Assembly (NCBI GenBank): GCA_900208305.1
Contig: OAPG01000005.1
Coordinates: 248,001 to 312,000 of the forward strand
Direction of reading: 5' to 3'
Source of the DNA: Melanopsichium pennsylvanicum
Taxonomy: Eukaryota > Basidiomycota > Ustilaginomycetes > Ustilaginales
DNA length: 64,000 bases
The position numbers were made by a program, and so were the translations under genes. Under the pieces are notes generated by a model that saw only the letters and a program-made list of their open reading frames with translations, did not search any database and was not told the DNA's origin. Numbering within the stretch: position 1 is the first letter of the stretch; every line of letters begins with the position of its first letter. Positions 30,101-39,019 of the stretch are shown in pieces.

Positions 30101-30871
30101 GAGATTGGATGTATCCACTTCGCGCCTGCGCTCGTCTTCGAGCTTCTCGAGCAGTTCTGCGCACTCTGTGAGTTCTCGCTGGTGAAGGCTGTATTCGATG
30201 CATCTACGTTCTCTGTCCCTTTGGTAGTATTCGCGCAACTCGTCTTTCTCGTCATCGAGTTCGCGAAGACGATTTTCAATGTACTCTAAGAGATCATCGA
30301 TCTTTGCGCTTTTGGCACTGGTATCTTGCATAATCTTGATGGATTCGGCCCTTCTCTGCTCGTATACCCTGGTGCCTGCTACCTCCTTGAGCAGACCCAA
30401 TCTCTCGTGATCCTTTGCATTTGTGAGATGAGTGATCCTTCCCTGAGGGACAATGTAATAAGGATTGCTGCGAGAGAAACCTGCACTTTCGAGGAGGTTA
30501 GCGACATCGGCTTTGGAAGCGGACTTGCGGTCGATAGAGTATTCATCCTTCTTTAGTCCGATGGTTCGGCGAAGGATGACTTGATTTGCGTTTGTAGGGA
30601 AACGATTATCGCTATTGTCGAAAACGATTTCTACAAAGGCGGAAAGGGTGGCGGAGGTGGAGGAAGAGCTATCATGGAGGAGGGATTGACGCTCTTCACG
30701 TGACATGGAAGTGTAGGCATCAGAAAGGACGAAACGGATAGCGGAGAAGAAGTTGGACTTTCCTGAACCATTGCGGCCAACGACGACGTTGTGGTGAGGG
30801 GAGAAAGGCTCGACGGCGGTTTGATCGCGGTAGGATTTAAATCCTTGAATGGTGAGTGTTTTAATGTACAT
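27143..30871 (-). CDS. SMC3: cohesin subunit Smc3
   Basis: 1242 residues. Smc3 pairs with Smc1 and the kleisin Rad21/Scc1 to form the cohesin ring that holds sister chromatids and extrudes loops. The Walker A loop GRNGSGKS is at 32-39. The lysine pair acetylated by Eco1 in other eukaryotes is conserved as K107-K108 (GLKKDEY). Two long coiled coils flank a hinge around 510-680. The ABC signature LSGGQ is at 1137-1141 and Walker B with the catalytic glutamate is D1165-E1166 (FDEID). A Gly/Glu/Asp/Arg-rich insert occupies about 1063-1115 before the signature motif, a place where Smc3 of other species also has a polar linker. NPYYIVPQGRI and LLKEVAGTRVYEQRR separate it from Smc1. Start at 30871; no intron is needed. 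Confidence 0.97.
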   Translation of the reverse strand: MYIKTLTIQGFKSYRDQTAVEPFSPHHNVVVGRNGSGKSNFFSAIRFVLSDAYTSMSREERQSLLHDSSSSTSATLSAFVEIVFDNSDNRFPTNANQVILRRTIGLKKDEYSIDRKSASKADVANLLESAGFSRSNPYYIVPQGRITHLTNAKDHERLGLLKEVAGTRVYEQRRAESIKIMQDTSAKSAKIDDLLEYIENRLRELDDEKDELREYYQRDRERRCIEYSLHQRELTECAELLEKLEDERRREVDTSNLRRTEFNDREKLLARFEAELAATGQTIEQRNLEKSQLEHERRDIAKHLAQIESLVEELEEVGEKRADRRSSLEAELSRIRTEIQHKQAQLDQLRPNLDTLHTGAEQLRASLEETKARVSALYSKQGRSAQFRNQNDRDEYLRSQIGAMDQFMTSQQARIDQTARERTSATQRRTAALDKIRDIEAQLESRKDTVQQLAAEYAAKRDRRDELSEVRKDLWKEEESLRSSLAFAGNELSNAQRKLVGMMDKATVQGLLAVEKIAASLGLEHNVKGPIYQLFSVDDKYKTAVEVTAGASLFHVVVDTDETASKLLEVMNRDKSGRVTFMPLNRLHPKEVDFPATHDAILMVKKLQFDKSLTPAFQQIFGRSIICPNLEIASAYVRSHGVNAITLDGDKVERKGALTGGYQDPRRSRLDAVMDVRRWKSQSEADTGKQTEVKTRLTEMEQEITGLMGEMYTLQHRRDEAKNSRGPLMEELQWARVEAEDVAQRLISIERRQADQTLELKAAQTKRAGLEEELRTPMSQGLTPQEAAQLETLNAQEDQQKRALAEKSNALAELDNRRSMLEIDLYENLLRRQEKIHTQLEALGESLSGDVETSASGAQDVSTRKREIATLRRRVSTLESRIKMLESELDTLTQTISDVQTSYDSTKIVQVEDARSIARQQKSVERYLSKRSRLMEQRDRCNQDIRELGVLPEEAFEKYMNTNTEKLVKALHKVNEKLKKFSHVNKKAVEQYNSFTKQRDQLLERRRELEKSGESIQELIEVLDQRKDEAIERTFKQVSKYFEQVFEKLVPAGRGRLIMQRRAGIGGGGGGEEEEEGQVGIEGGDESDEEEEERGRGRGGEERRDGNGHDQVENYTGVSIKVSFNSKQDEGLRIQQLSGGQKSLVALATVFAIQKCDPAPFYLFDEIDANLDALYRTAVANMIKELGERAQFITTTFRPEMVQVASKHYGVLFDGNKVSSLRSISQQEANEFVEASVVVESV

Positions 30872-30878
30872 TGTGAGT

Positions 30879-30920
30879 AGAAATCGCTTATGAGAAATCG
30901 CTTATGAGAAATCGCTTATG
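30879..30920 (-). repeat. three perfect 14-base tandem repeats just before the SMC3 start
   Basis: The unit AGAAATCGCTTATG (plus strand) occurs three times without mismatch at 30879-30892, 30893-30906 and 30907-30920, ending eight bases from the SMC3 ATG. On the mRNA strand it reads CATAAGCGATTTCT, so if transcribed it sits in the 5' leader. The sequence has no ATG on the mRNA strand. Confidence 0.9.
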
Positions 30921-31331
30921 ATGGGCGGATGTTGGTTTGTGTTAGAGGAAGCGCAGAGCGTTAAGAAATGGGTAAGCTAGCGAGAGCTCTAGGTACAACA
31001 AGTTGGTGACTGAAGGGTCTAAAAGCGAGCAGCGACCATGACCGTAATACTGTAGCAGATCAAGTTAAGTTTTTGAGCACACTGAGTGATATTACTGAGC
31101 GAAGGGACAGGTGTGAGTAGAAGGAGTAAGTGAGTGAGGGATGATAAGATGAGGCAAACGAGAGAGGGTTTGTAAATAGGAACGCGCACACTCGACTAAC
31201 GCAACAGCTCAACACTCTCTCATCATTTTGGCTGCGCGTTCTGTCAAAATAAATGATCTGCGCTCAGATTGACACACACATTCATTATTAATTCCAAGCG
31301 TAAAGTCTGTGAGTGAAACAAAGTGGTCGAA

Positions 31332-31337
31332 ACGCGT
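31332..31337. promoter_or_regulatory. possible MluI cell-cycle box upstream of SMC3
   Basis: ACGCGT followed by CGCGT, about 460 bases upstream of the SMC3 ATG. In yeasts, MBF binds ACGCGT to drive S-phase genes, including cohesin genes. The hexamer is short and also occurs elsewhere in the window, so this is inference from context. Confidence 0.3.
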
Positions 31338-31656
31338 CGCGTATTTTCATCCTTCTCTATCCTCACACTGACTCTTTGACTGTTGGAGGCTGTCAAGATC
31401 TCATCATCTCAGAATGTGTTCGCATCTTGGCCACTCGTTTGCACCAACAGCATTCTCTCTCATTTTCGTAAATCACCATATACCACATTCTAGAAAAACC
31501 TCATCCCACGCGCAAATCACAAGCGCAAATCATCCGGCTGATCGCTTCAACTAAGGATCCTGATATTTTGAGATTGATTGCGCTCTTTGACGCAAATGAT
31601 TCACAACATGATGCACCAAAAACGACGTGTATCTTACATGAAATCATCCAAGCCCT

Positions 31657-32880
31657 TCATCCATCGAGTTCCATTCCTGTTCCAGCACCACCTCCACCTG
31701 CCTTCTTGGCCTCCTTCTTGGCCTCCTTCTTGGCCCTCGCCGCATCCCTTTTGCGCTTTTTCTTTTCAGCAGCCGCCTTGATCGCGCTCGTATCGCTCTT
31801 TGGCGTTCCTGCTTGCTGCACTAATCTCTGTGCCAACGGCAGTCCGCCCAACCTTTTCCCCAACACTGTGTTCTTACCAGTTGCAGCGATAGCTTTGGCT
31901 CGCGCATCGGCTGCCGCTTTCTTCTTGGCTTCTTCCGCTCGCAACTTTTGCGCTTGTGCCGGTGTCAGCAGACGGTTTGCGAGCGGTTCGGGAATGCGTT
32001 GAGATAGAGGCTTGGGTTTGGGTGCACTTGGTGTGGCTGTGGACTTCTTAGGGCCGGTGGGAATAGCAGCAGCATTGCCAGCCTTGGTGTTGGCTTTAGC
32101 CGCCGCCGCAGCTTTGTTAGCGGTACCAGCAGCCGGTCCACGAGGAGGCACACCGCCTGTGACATTGCTAGTAACTTTCGACTTCTTCGCACGCGGCTCC
32201 ACCAATTGCGCCGTGTGTGCTCGCGATCGCATACTAGCAGGTCCGGTGGGGATCGCCGCAGCCACCGCAGTGGCGGGTGTAGGCGTGTACGGCAAAGGCG
32301 CAGGCACTGGAATCAGATTCGTCGAGCCTTTGTCGCTTCTGGGCCTCTGAGCAGCAGCCTGGCTAGCAGCGCGGTTGAATTGACTATGAGCATCCCGCGG
32401 CACATCCGACTTCTTGATGGTAACCTGAAGAATCCTTCCATCAGCCAAAGCTCCATTGAACTTGTCCACCGCCTGTTCTGCATCCTCCCTTCGGTCAAAA
32501 GCCACTTCGAACGCAACCGTTGGGTGGTTGATCGATGGCGCAGGGCGCTGTTTGACCTCGTCTACACGACCAAATGCGGAAAACGTGAGTCGAACATCCT
32601 CGTTCGAAGTACCCACCACGAGATTCGATACGATGATCCAAGTGGGCCCGGATGAGCCGCGAATGCTGAGTTCGGGCGGTGGGTAGGACATGCCAGCTTG
32701 AGATTGAGAGGCTGGTTTCGAAGGTTGGTCACGTGAAGGCTGGCTGACAGGCGCATTGGGGCGAGATCGAGAATCGCGTGTGTACGGATCGCTACGGCGA
32801 GCTGCACGAGCGTTGGCAGGTCCATTTCGTCGTCCTACGCCACCGCCTCTTCGGTTTGCGTCTTGCATCGGAACGTCCAT
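31657..32880 (-). CDS. RRM-domain RNA-binding protein, possibly Aly/REF-like
   Basis: 407 residues. A single RRM lies at about 80-157: strand WIIVSNLVV, helix NEDVRLTFSAFG, a strand VAFEVAF in RNP1 position, helix REDAEQAVDKFNG and final strand RILQVTIKK. The N-terminus is Arg/Gly-rich. The C-terminal 240 residues are Ala/Lys/Pro low complexity with a helical KKKRKRDAARAKKEAKKEAKK segment near the end and a final MELDG, resembling the acidic or basic tails of mRNA export adaptors. The arrangement (RG-rich end, one central RRM, charged tail) suggests an Aly/REF-type export factor, but the RRM is divergent and I would not assert it. No intron is needed. Confidence 0.75.
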   Translation of the reverse strand: MDVPMQDANRRGGGVGRRNGPANARAARRSDPYTRDSRSRPNAPVSQPSRDQPSKPASQSQAGMSYPPPELSIRGSSGPTWIIVSNLVVGTSNEDVRLTFSAFGRVDEVKQRPAPSINHPTVAFEVAFDRREDAEQAVDKFNGALADGRILQVTIKKSDVPRDAHSQFNRAASQAAAQRPRSDKGSTNLIPVPAPLPYTPTPATAVAAAIPTGPASMRSRAHTAQLVEPRAKKSKVTSNVTGGVPPRGPAAGTANKAAAAAKANTKAGNAAAIPTGPKKSTATPSAPKPKPLSQRIPEPLANRLLTPAQAQKLRAEEAKKKAAADARAKAIAATGKNTVLGKRLGGLPLAQRLVQQAGTPKSDTSAIKAAAEKKKRKRDAARAKKEAKKEAKKAGGGGAGTGMELDG

Positions 32881-33537
32881 TGTGTAGGCGGTATGGAAAT
32901 CGAGAAAGCAATTCTGAAAGAGACCTTCACAAAATCGAGAGGGAGGTCCAAGTGAAATTGGAAGTATACAATGAATGAGATGGTAGGACTCTGAAATGAG
33001 ATGAGAAGGATAGTTAATGCAGAACTGCTCTCACCCACAAAGGGGATGCAGCAGCACTTGACTCTTGCGCCTTGACCTTGGGTCAGAAAAGCGTGTCGAG
33101 ATTGGCTAGATCGGCCAAATCGGGCGCGCACTTACTGTAGAGATGGATCGCGTCTGTGCGCGTTTGCTGCGTGTGTTTTTTTCTTCCTTCGCTTCTTCTG
33201 ACACTCTGTCGGAACCGAAAGTCAGCACTCTTGAACCCCTCCACACCCTTCCCCCACATGCCGTACAGTAAATGTGCCTTCTTGCATCTTGAAGTCGCTC
33301 AATCATCGCATGCTTAGCAGTACAGGGCTTTGACAACTCGAAAAAATCAAACAAAATCACACGACTGCAGCTTCAGAAGCACTTGAGAGTTGATGAATAG
33401 GATCGTTACTGGTATCGGCATGAGAAAGAGGGGAGAATAAAGAACACCAGTACAACCTAGGGAACCTGGCAATGGGACGACCAACTGTGTGCACATGTCA
33501 AAAATCGGAACCAAAGTAGCGTGTGTGTGTGTATGTG

Positions 33538-33581
<44 letters not shown>

Positions 33582-33605
33582 ATACGTGCTTGCAACTTTA
33601 AATCA
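32881..33605. other. spacer upstream of the RRM gene
   Basis: Holds the RRM gene promoter and the 3' end of the FHA gene. TACTGTA is at 33133-33139 and TACAGTA followed by AAT at 33264-33270. A long GT repeat is at 33521-33580. No gene is seen. Confidence 0.5.
33521..33580. repeat. (GT)n microsatellite, about 60 bases
   Basis: GT dinucleotides with one A and one C interruption, 26 bases from the stop codon of the FHA gene, so probably in its 3' untranslated region. Confidence 0.9.
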
Positions 33606-36212
33606 TCACGGTTTGCCCGAGAGTGCCATGTTCAATCGAGCCAGATCTTTTCCTGCCAAGATCCACGCCGTCACACCAATCAGGACGATCCCGGCTGCAG
33701 CTATCGTCTGAGGTCCCACAGCACGCTCTTGCTCATTCCGACTGCTGCTGTTTTCTGCGCCTCCGTCTCGAACTGCGTGACGTGAGCGAGCGAGATGACT
33801 CTCGTGCTTGGGATGTATCAAAGACTCGAGCGCTGCATCGCTTCTTGGTGCGTCGGGTCCGAGGTCGGGTGTGGTCATTTCGGTCGATGTGGAAGGACGC
33901 GTAGAGGTCGAGTCGGCGATGCTTCGGACGGATTGGCTGGTGGACAGGGCGTCGTCGTCAGGACTCCGACGAGAAAGTCGGACGCGTGGGTGGCCCCAGC
34001 GATCGTCGTCTTCCGACTCCCTGCCGTCTGCTTCGAGCATCAGCCCGGCAGCAGAGCTACCGTAGAGCAAGGAGCGTAACGCGCTATTGACGTGGCGCTT
34101 GCGACGCCCGTTGCCACGCTTTCCACGGTTGCTCGACCCATTGGAGCTGAGCAACGATGAGGACCCGGCTGCGTTGCTCATCGATGAGGTGTCATCCTGC
34201 GAGGACTCGAGGCCAGAGGAGCCTGCGGCCGCGCTCTCTTCGCCATGCACATCATCGCCGATCACATCACCGTTCAGCTCGTCCTCCATACGGCGATTGG
34301 CTTCATCCCATGCACGCACCACCTGCCGAAGCTCGTCTCGCTCCGACTGCATCCCTTCGCGCTCCTTGCGCCAGCTCTCCTCAAAGTCGCTGCGGAACTC
34401 GGTCCAGCGACCTTCGATGCCATTGAGCAACGCCGCCGACGTCTCTTCCGACGCTTCGGCTGATGCTGCTGCTGCAGCTGCCTTTTGCTCCACCTCCTCT
34501 TCGAGGGTATGAACGCGCTCTTCGAGTGTCTTGACCGTGTCGGTGACTTGCGCATGCTGGTCTTGCAATCCACGGCTCAGAGCCAATGCTTGCTCGAGCT
34601 GTGACGCGAGTTCTTCAAGGCGTGCCGAGAGCGCCTCGTTCTGTGCGCGAAGCTCAACATCGCGCTCGTCGTTGTGCTTGGCAAGAGTTCGACGAGTGAG
34701 TGCGGATGCTGGTTCGCGGGCGTACATAGCAGGTTTTTCTGACTCTGAGGATGCTTCCGACAAAGATCTTGCAGATGCGGCCGACACCTCTGCAGCGCGT
34801 GAGGAGATCATGCCAGCAACGTCTTCTGACACCAGGTGCGCGGGCATATCAGGCGGCGCGTGGGGTCCAACATGGCCTGCGTCTTCGTCTTCGTCTTCGT
34901 CTTGGTTTTGGTTGTTTTGGGTGATGGTCTCAACACTAGCCACACTTGCGCCGTCGTCAAATTCATCGTGATCCAACGAACGGCTCGCGTCGGTAGTACC
35001 TCGGATGGTTCCAAAGCCGTTGACACCCTGTCGCGAGGACCAAGTGCCCGAAGAAGAGGTCACTGCGTCCATCTCGCGTTTTGCTTGTTCCATTTGGATT
35101 TTGATGCTGCTGACCTCGCGCTTGATCGAGTCGTGTTCGGAGAGGATGGACTCGAGGCTGCGGATCTTCTCAACGTGAGCAGCCAACGATGACTGGGTCT
35201 CGGAGAGCTGAGCTTGGAGGGCCGAGATGGTGGCGGAATGTGCCTCGGTGGCTGCAGCCTGGGATTCGGCGTCCTTTGCGCGTTGCTGTTCTTGCTGCTG
35301 TTGTTGTTGTTGCTGCGCATTGACTGCGCCGGGAGGAGGGGGGACGAGATGCGGATAAGGGGCAGAGGACAGAGGGGGCGCGCTGCCGCCGAGCGTCTCA
35401 TGGATGTCATGCATGGTGGTGGTGAGGCTGCCCAGGTCGTTCCAAGTATCTTTGCTCCTCTGCAGCTCGCTTTGCAGCTTGGTGAGCACATGGTCGAAAC
35501 TGAAGCCGGCCTTGGTTTTTCGGAGGCCACCCTCGGCACCGGGGCCCACGCCATTGGTTCCAAGTGGGCCACCATGCATGCCACCACGGTACAGACTGGC
35601 AAAGTCGTGACGGAGGCTGAGCGCATCTTCTGCAGTGAGGACGAGGTAGACGCGGCACGCCACCTTGTGATGAATGATTGTCTTGTTGTCATCGCCAACA
35701 ATGTCAATACCGAACTCTACCATGTCTTCGTTGTGGAGCTCAAATACATCCGACTCTTGCGCCTCGGGTGAGAGACGTTCGCCGTTGATAAAGGTGCCAT
35801 TAGAAGATTTGACATCCTTGATATAGACTTTTCCATTCTGACTCCAGACCTCTGCATGCATGCGCGAAAGAACCTTGCTGTCAAAGTAGCCATTGGTAGG
35901 ATTTGGGACGGTCTTGGCGTTGGTTTGACGACCGATTTTGATGCGGTTATTGGGGCCCGGCGGTGCCAAGCTGATCTGTTTTGGTGCAAAGGTGTCGTTG
36001 AGTGGATGAAGGTGGAGTGCGGGATAGACGAGACCCTGTGCGTTGGCTGCTGCCTCTGCGCTGGTATAGACGGGAGGATTGCTAGCTTTCAAACCGTTGG
36101 CCATGGCGGGTGTAGGGTTGGCGGATGGACCCGGGGAAATACCGAGACTGGACGGTGCGTTGGCCATGGGTGTTCCTCCCATCAGCGATTGCATTGCGAA
36201 AATTGGTTGCAA
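33606..36212 (-). CDS. tail-anchored FHA-domain coiled-coil protein (Far10/Vps64/SLMAP-like)
   Basis: 868 residues. An FHA domain at about 75-175 carries the phosphothreonine-binding signature: GRQ (94-96), SRMH (116-119) and SSNGTFINGE (136-145). Coiled-coil segments follow (about 345-385 and 505-660), with a glutamine run near 300. A single hydrophobic segment near 835-854 (TIAAAGIVLIGVTAWILAG) stands 14 residues from the end, so the protein should be tail-anchored with the FHA domain in the cytosol. This FHA plus coiled coil plus C-terminal anchor is the plan of Far9/Far10/Vps64 in yeast, HAM-4/PRO45 in filamentous fungi and SLMAP in animals, the membrane-tethering member of STRIPAK complexes. 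That family placement is inference from architecture and the FHA sequence. No intron is needed. Confidence 0.85.
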   Translation of the reverse strand: MQPIFAMQSLMGGTPMANAPSSLGISPGPSANPTPAMANGLKASNPPVYTSAEAAANAQGLVYPALHLHPLNDTFAPKQISLAPPGPNNRIKIGRQTNAKTVPNPTNGYFDSKVLSRMHAEVWSQNGKVYIKDVKSSNGTFINGERLSPEAQESDVFELHNEDMVEFGIDIVGDDNKTIIHHKVACRVYLVLTAEDALSLRHDFASLYRGGMHGGPLGTNGVGPGAEGGLRKTKAGFSFDHVLTKLQSELQRSKDTWNDLGSLTTTMHDIHETLGGSAPPLSSAPYPHLVPPPPGAVNAQQQQQQQQEQQRAKDAESQAAATEAHSATISALQAQLSETQSSLAAHVEKIRSLESILSEHDSIKREVSSIKIQMEQAKREMDAVTSSSGTWSSRQGVNGFGTIRGTTDASRSLDHDEFDDGASVASVETITQNNQNQDEDEDEDAGHVGPHAPPDMPAHLVSEDVAGMISSRAAEVSAASARSLSEASSESEKPAMYAREPASALTRRTLAKHNDERDVELRAQNEALSARLEELASQLEQALALSRGLQDQHAQVTDTVKTLEERVHTLEEEVEQKAAAAAASAEASEETSAALLNGIEGRWTEFRSDFEESWRKEREGMQSERDELRQVVRAWDEANRRMEDELNGDVIGDDVHGEESAAAGSSGLESSQDDTSSMSNAAGSSSLLSSNGSSNRGKRGNGRRKRHVNSALRSLLYGSSAAGLMLEADGRESEDDDRWGHPRVRLSRRSPDDDALSTSQSVRSIADSTSTRPSTSTEMTTPDLGPDAPRSDAALESLIHPKHESHLARSRHAVRDGGAENSSSRNEQERAVGPQTIAAAGIVLIGVTAWILAGKDLARLNMALSGKP

Positions 36213-37251
36213 AGGTGTGTATTGATGGTAGGAATGGTGTCAAGGGTGTGATCGTCTGCGCTGTTCGTGCTTGTAGATGACACGAAGGAAGTTTGCGAGT
36301 AAATCTTACAATAAGTCTGATGTGGACAGACTCGGATTCGATCGCGCGGACCGATTGATGGAGAGTGTCAGATTAGGAAGAGAAGGCTGAGGCAGCCGAG
36401 TGACCAACGTTTGGTGAAGCGCGACGTGAGAGCAAGGTGGAAAAAGCTGGATGAAGAGGCAAAGGGGTTGGACGCAGCGAGTTGACGCAGTGAGTTGCAA
36501 TGGTAATCGCAGGCTGCAAAGATTGAACGGTGAAATTTGAAGCAGTCAAAGTTGGAGAAAAGGCTGCAGAACAAAGATACTAGGTGGCTGATGCGGTCGT
36601 ACACGATACTTTGCAGATACGAAAAGGAGGTATTGAGGAATGTGGTGGTGTTGATGCGAGTGATGGCACTGAACAACTTGCGAATGACAGACAGAGACGG
36701 GAAGGTATAATGCGTTGAGTGCGAGACGGAGAAGAAGAAGAGCGAGATAGAGATGAGCGGATGAGCGGATGAGAAGGAAGGAGTTTAAAGCGTAAAAGAT
36801 CAAGTGAACCAGAAATGATGAGGTAGAAGAGTTGACCCAAACACACCAAAGTTGGCTCAGACTGTGACTGTGCAAGTGTCAAGGTTGAATTCAATCGTAA
36901 AGTGAATGAGCGTGAGTGAGATTTTTAGTGTATTAAATAGCAACTCGGTGGTATCGCTGTGTTTGAAATTTCCAAGGTGCGAGAATGCATCATCGATCAT
37001 ACTACTCTACTGTGCTGTAGATTTATTAATACTGTATTGGCCCAGCTTATGCTTAATTATAATCAACACTACAGACGAGTGGCAGTTTGGCGCGTTTCAA
37101 CCTTGAGCACCATTCTGCGAATTTGGTTTTTCGTAATCATGTTAGAAGTGCCAAACCGATCGAATTGGCGCCTTTTATTTTGACACTCGAATCGGGCTTG
37201 GATTTGGCGTGAATGCGCGAGATAGACGCGATCGACACGCTTTATTCTCAG

Positions 37252-37270
37252 CTGTAAATTTCAATTACAG
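37252..37270. promoter_or_regulatory. inverted repeat CTGTAA/TTACAG
   Basis: CTGTAA (37252-37257) and TTACAG (37265-37270) form perfect six-base arms with a seven-base spacer; the right half continues as TACAGTA (37266-37272). It is a palindromic version of the recurrent element. Confidence 0.4.
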
Positions 37271-37902
37271 TAAAATGTATATTACCATGTAGTGAGTCGA
37301 CTCTGCTTCTACACACGCTTCACATGTGGGCAGTGAGCCGAATTCAAGTTTGTAGGCAGTGTGGCCATGATAGAGGTCTGCAGAAGCGATGAAACCCTGT
37401 TCGCCATGCAGGGTTATCACACAAAGATCAAAGAGCGCACGCCATTTAATCATGAATCCGATGGGTCAAGATGGAGACGAATTCACAATTGCTTTCACGC
37501 ATTCAAGTCTCTTGTCAGTCGTGAGTGCATTAGTTAAATCGAACTTGGGCGAACCAGTTGCAGCCAGATTTCATATTCGGTTAGCTGCTGCGCTTGCCTA
37601 TTTGTAAGTGCTCCGATGAATCTATTCAGGTTGATGAGTGGTTTGAATGCGCTTAACAAAATGTTGCTTTGGATGTTTGCATATCAGAAGCTGATCATGA
37701 TCTGCAGCGGTGAGCATCGGAGAAAGCGATTTGTGGTGAATCAGTGAATTTGGCGCCCAGTTGCATGCAGCACACCAGTCGCGGTATAGAGAGAGAGAGA
37801 GAGAGATTGCAGCTAAGTTAGAGTCACACTCACTGCACCAACCAAAAATATAGCACAGAACAACGCAGCACATTATTAAATAAAAATCTGTCAAACAGTC
37901 AC

Positions 37903-37913
37903 ACAGTGTGAGT
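37903..37913 (+). promoter_or_regulatory. shared 11-base element ACAGTGTGAGT, copy 1
   Basis: An exact match to 57575-57585 (+) and to the reverse complement at 52716-52726. Here it forms part of a 13-base palindrome TCACAC-A-GTGTGA (37899-37911). Its role is unknown. Confidence 0.3.
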
Positions 37914-39019
37914 CGTCTGCTGCTGTTCAACTGTGACTGCACCAATATGTGCATCTTGCATATCTCAAGGCTGCTGCTTCCAAAAATAAAAATTTAAAAA
38001 AAATAAAAATTCTGTCAACCGCATCTCGCTTGGATGGTGCAAGGAGAGTGAGTACAGACAGTTAGTGTGAACCAATGTGAATGCTCACGAGCAGTTGTGA
38101 ATGTTTGTCTCACTCAGACCCATTTCAGCAGCAATCAATTCACACCTCTGTGGCTCGCACGCACCTCCTGTGTGAATATTGCCGTAACCTTTGTTGATGC
38201 TCATCACCCTCCCTTTCTACTTTCCTTTTCCTGTATATTGGAGAACGCTGCTCTTGAATAGTCAATATCGTTCGCTTCCTTCTTGGCCTCATTCAATTCC
38301 ATCTCAAAAACAAAGCCCTCCCCTCCTAAGACGCTTGCTCTTGGCTGGCTTCTCCTCGCCATTCGACATTGCCAGGCTGCACAGCTCATCGAGGCGCATC
38401 TTGTCTTGGACGCTGCACAGCTGTGCACACCACTTTTCATAAGTCACGCTCTTTCCTCGGCATCTGCTTCCCATTCGATATTCCGATTCGATAGCGCTCT
38501 CTTCATCGCTACTTGTGCATCTGCACTTAGCCTACACCTTGCTGCATTCTTTGACTCTGTTTCGCGTATCCAACTACTTCGCAAAATTATCGCTTCTTCC
38601 TGCCTGCTTGCCTGCCTGCCTGCTTGCCTGCCTTCATCTACATATCAATCTCAAACCAAAATCCGCTTTCATCTGCCACTTACTATACCCAATTCACGCG
38701 CAAACACCACCTTCAATTTGAAATCCAACAAAGACTACCGTAGCGCTTGTCACGCCAGCATCGTGGCTCTATTCGCTCTTATACCCACACTTTGTCGCAG
38801 ACACCCCGTCGCAAACAACCCGTCGCAGACGGCAATGCAACTCGCTCTCATTCAAAATAAACTCGTATTCAAGCTTTGCCCGCTCCTTCAGCTGCTTAGA
38901 ATAGCATCCACCACTGCACTCGCTCCTGGCCCGGCTTAGCTCTGCACTCGTAAGGTTTGCTCTCAACCTCGTACATGAAGCTTTGCTTCTTTGGCTGTCC
39001 ATAGCCGCATCACCTCACC

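Larger units (their letters stand above)
30872..31656. other. SMC3 promoter and leader
   Basis: 785 bases with no gene. It includes the 14-base tandem repeat next to the SMC3 start, TACTGTA at 31048-31054 and an ACGCGT hexamer at 31332-31337. The RRM gene ends at its right border. Confidence 0.5.
36213..39019. other. 2.8 kb divergent spacer, FHA and arrestin-like promoters
   Basis: The largest spacer here. Outward genes lie on both sides. It holds TACTGTA at 37030-37036, an inverted repeat of the same element at 37252-37270, ACAGTGTGAGT at 37903-37913, a GA repeat at 37790-37805 and a CCTG/CTTG tract near 38602-38632. ORFs such as 38283-38939 lack family matches and are Ser/Leu/Ala low complexity; they are more likely leader sequence of the gene at 39020. 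No gene is supported. Confidence 0.5.

Noticed and set aside
15539..33580. GT repeats as possible Z-DNA or regulatory units
   Set aside because: They lie in 3' or convergent spacers at 15539-15566 and 33521-33580 and look like ordinary microsatellites; nothing links them to a function.
34531..34971. plus-strand ORFs within the FHA gene
   Set aside because: Antisense shadows of the coiled-coil region.
38283..38939. 218-codon ORF ending 80 bases before the arrestin-like gene
   Set aside because: Ser/Leu/Ala/Cys low complexity partly from a CCTG repeat and no family resemblance; leader sequence is the simpler reading, although an upstream ORF effect cannot be excluded.
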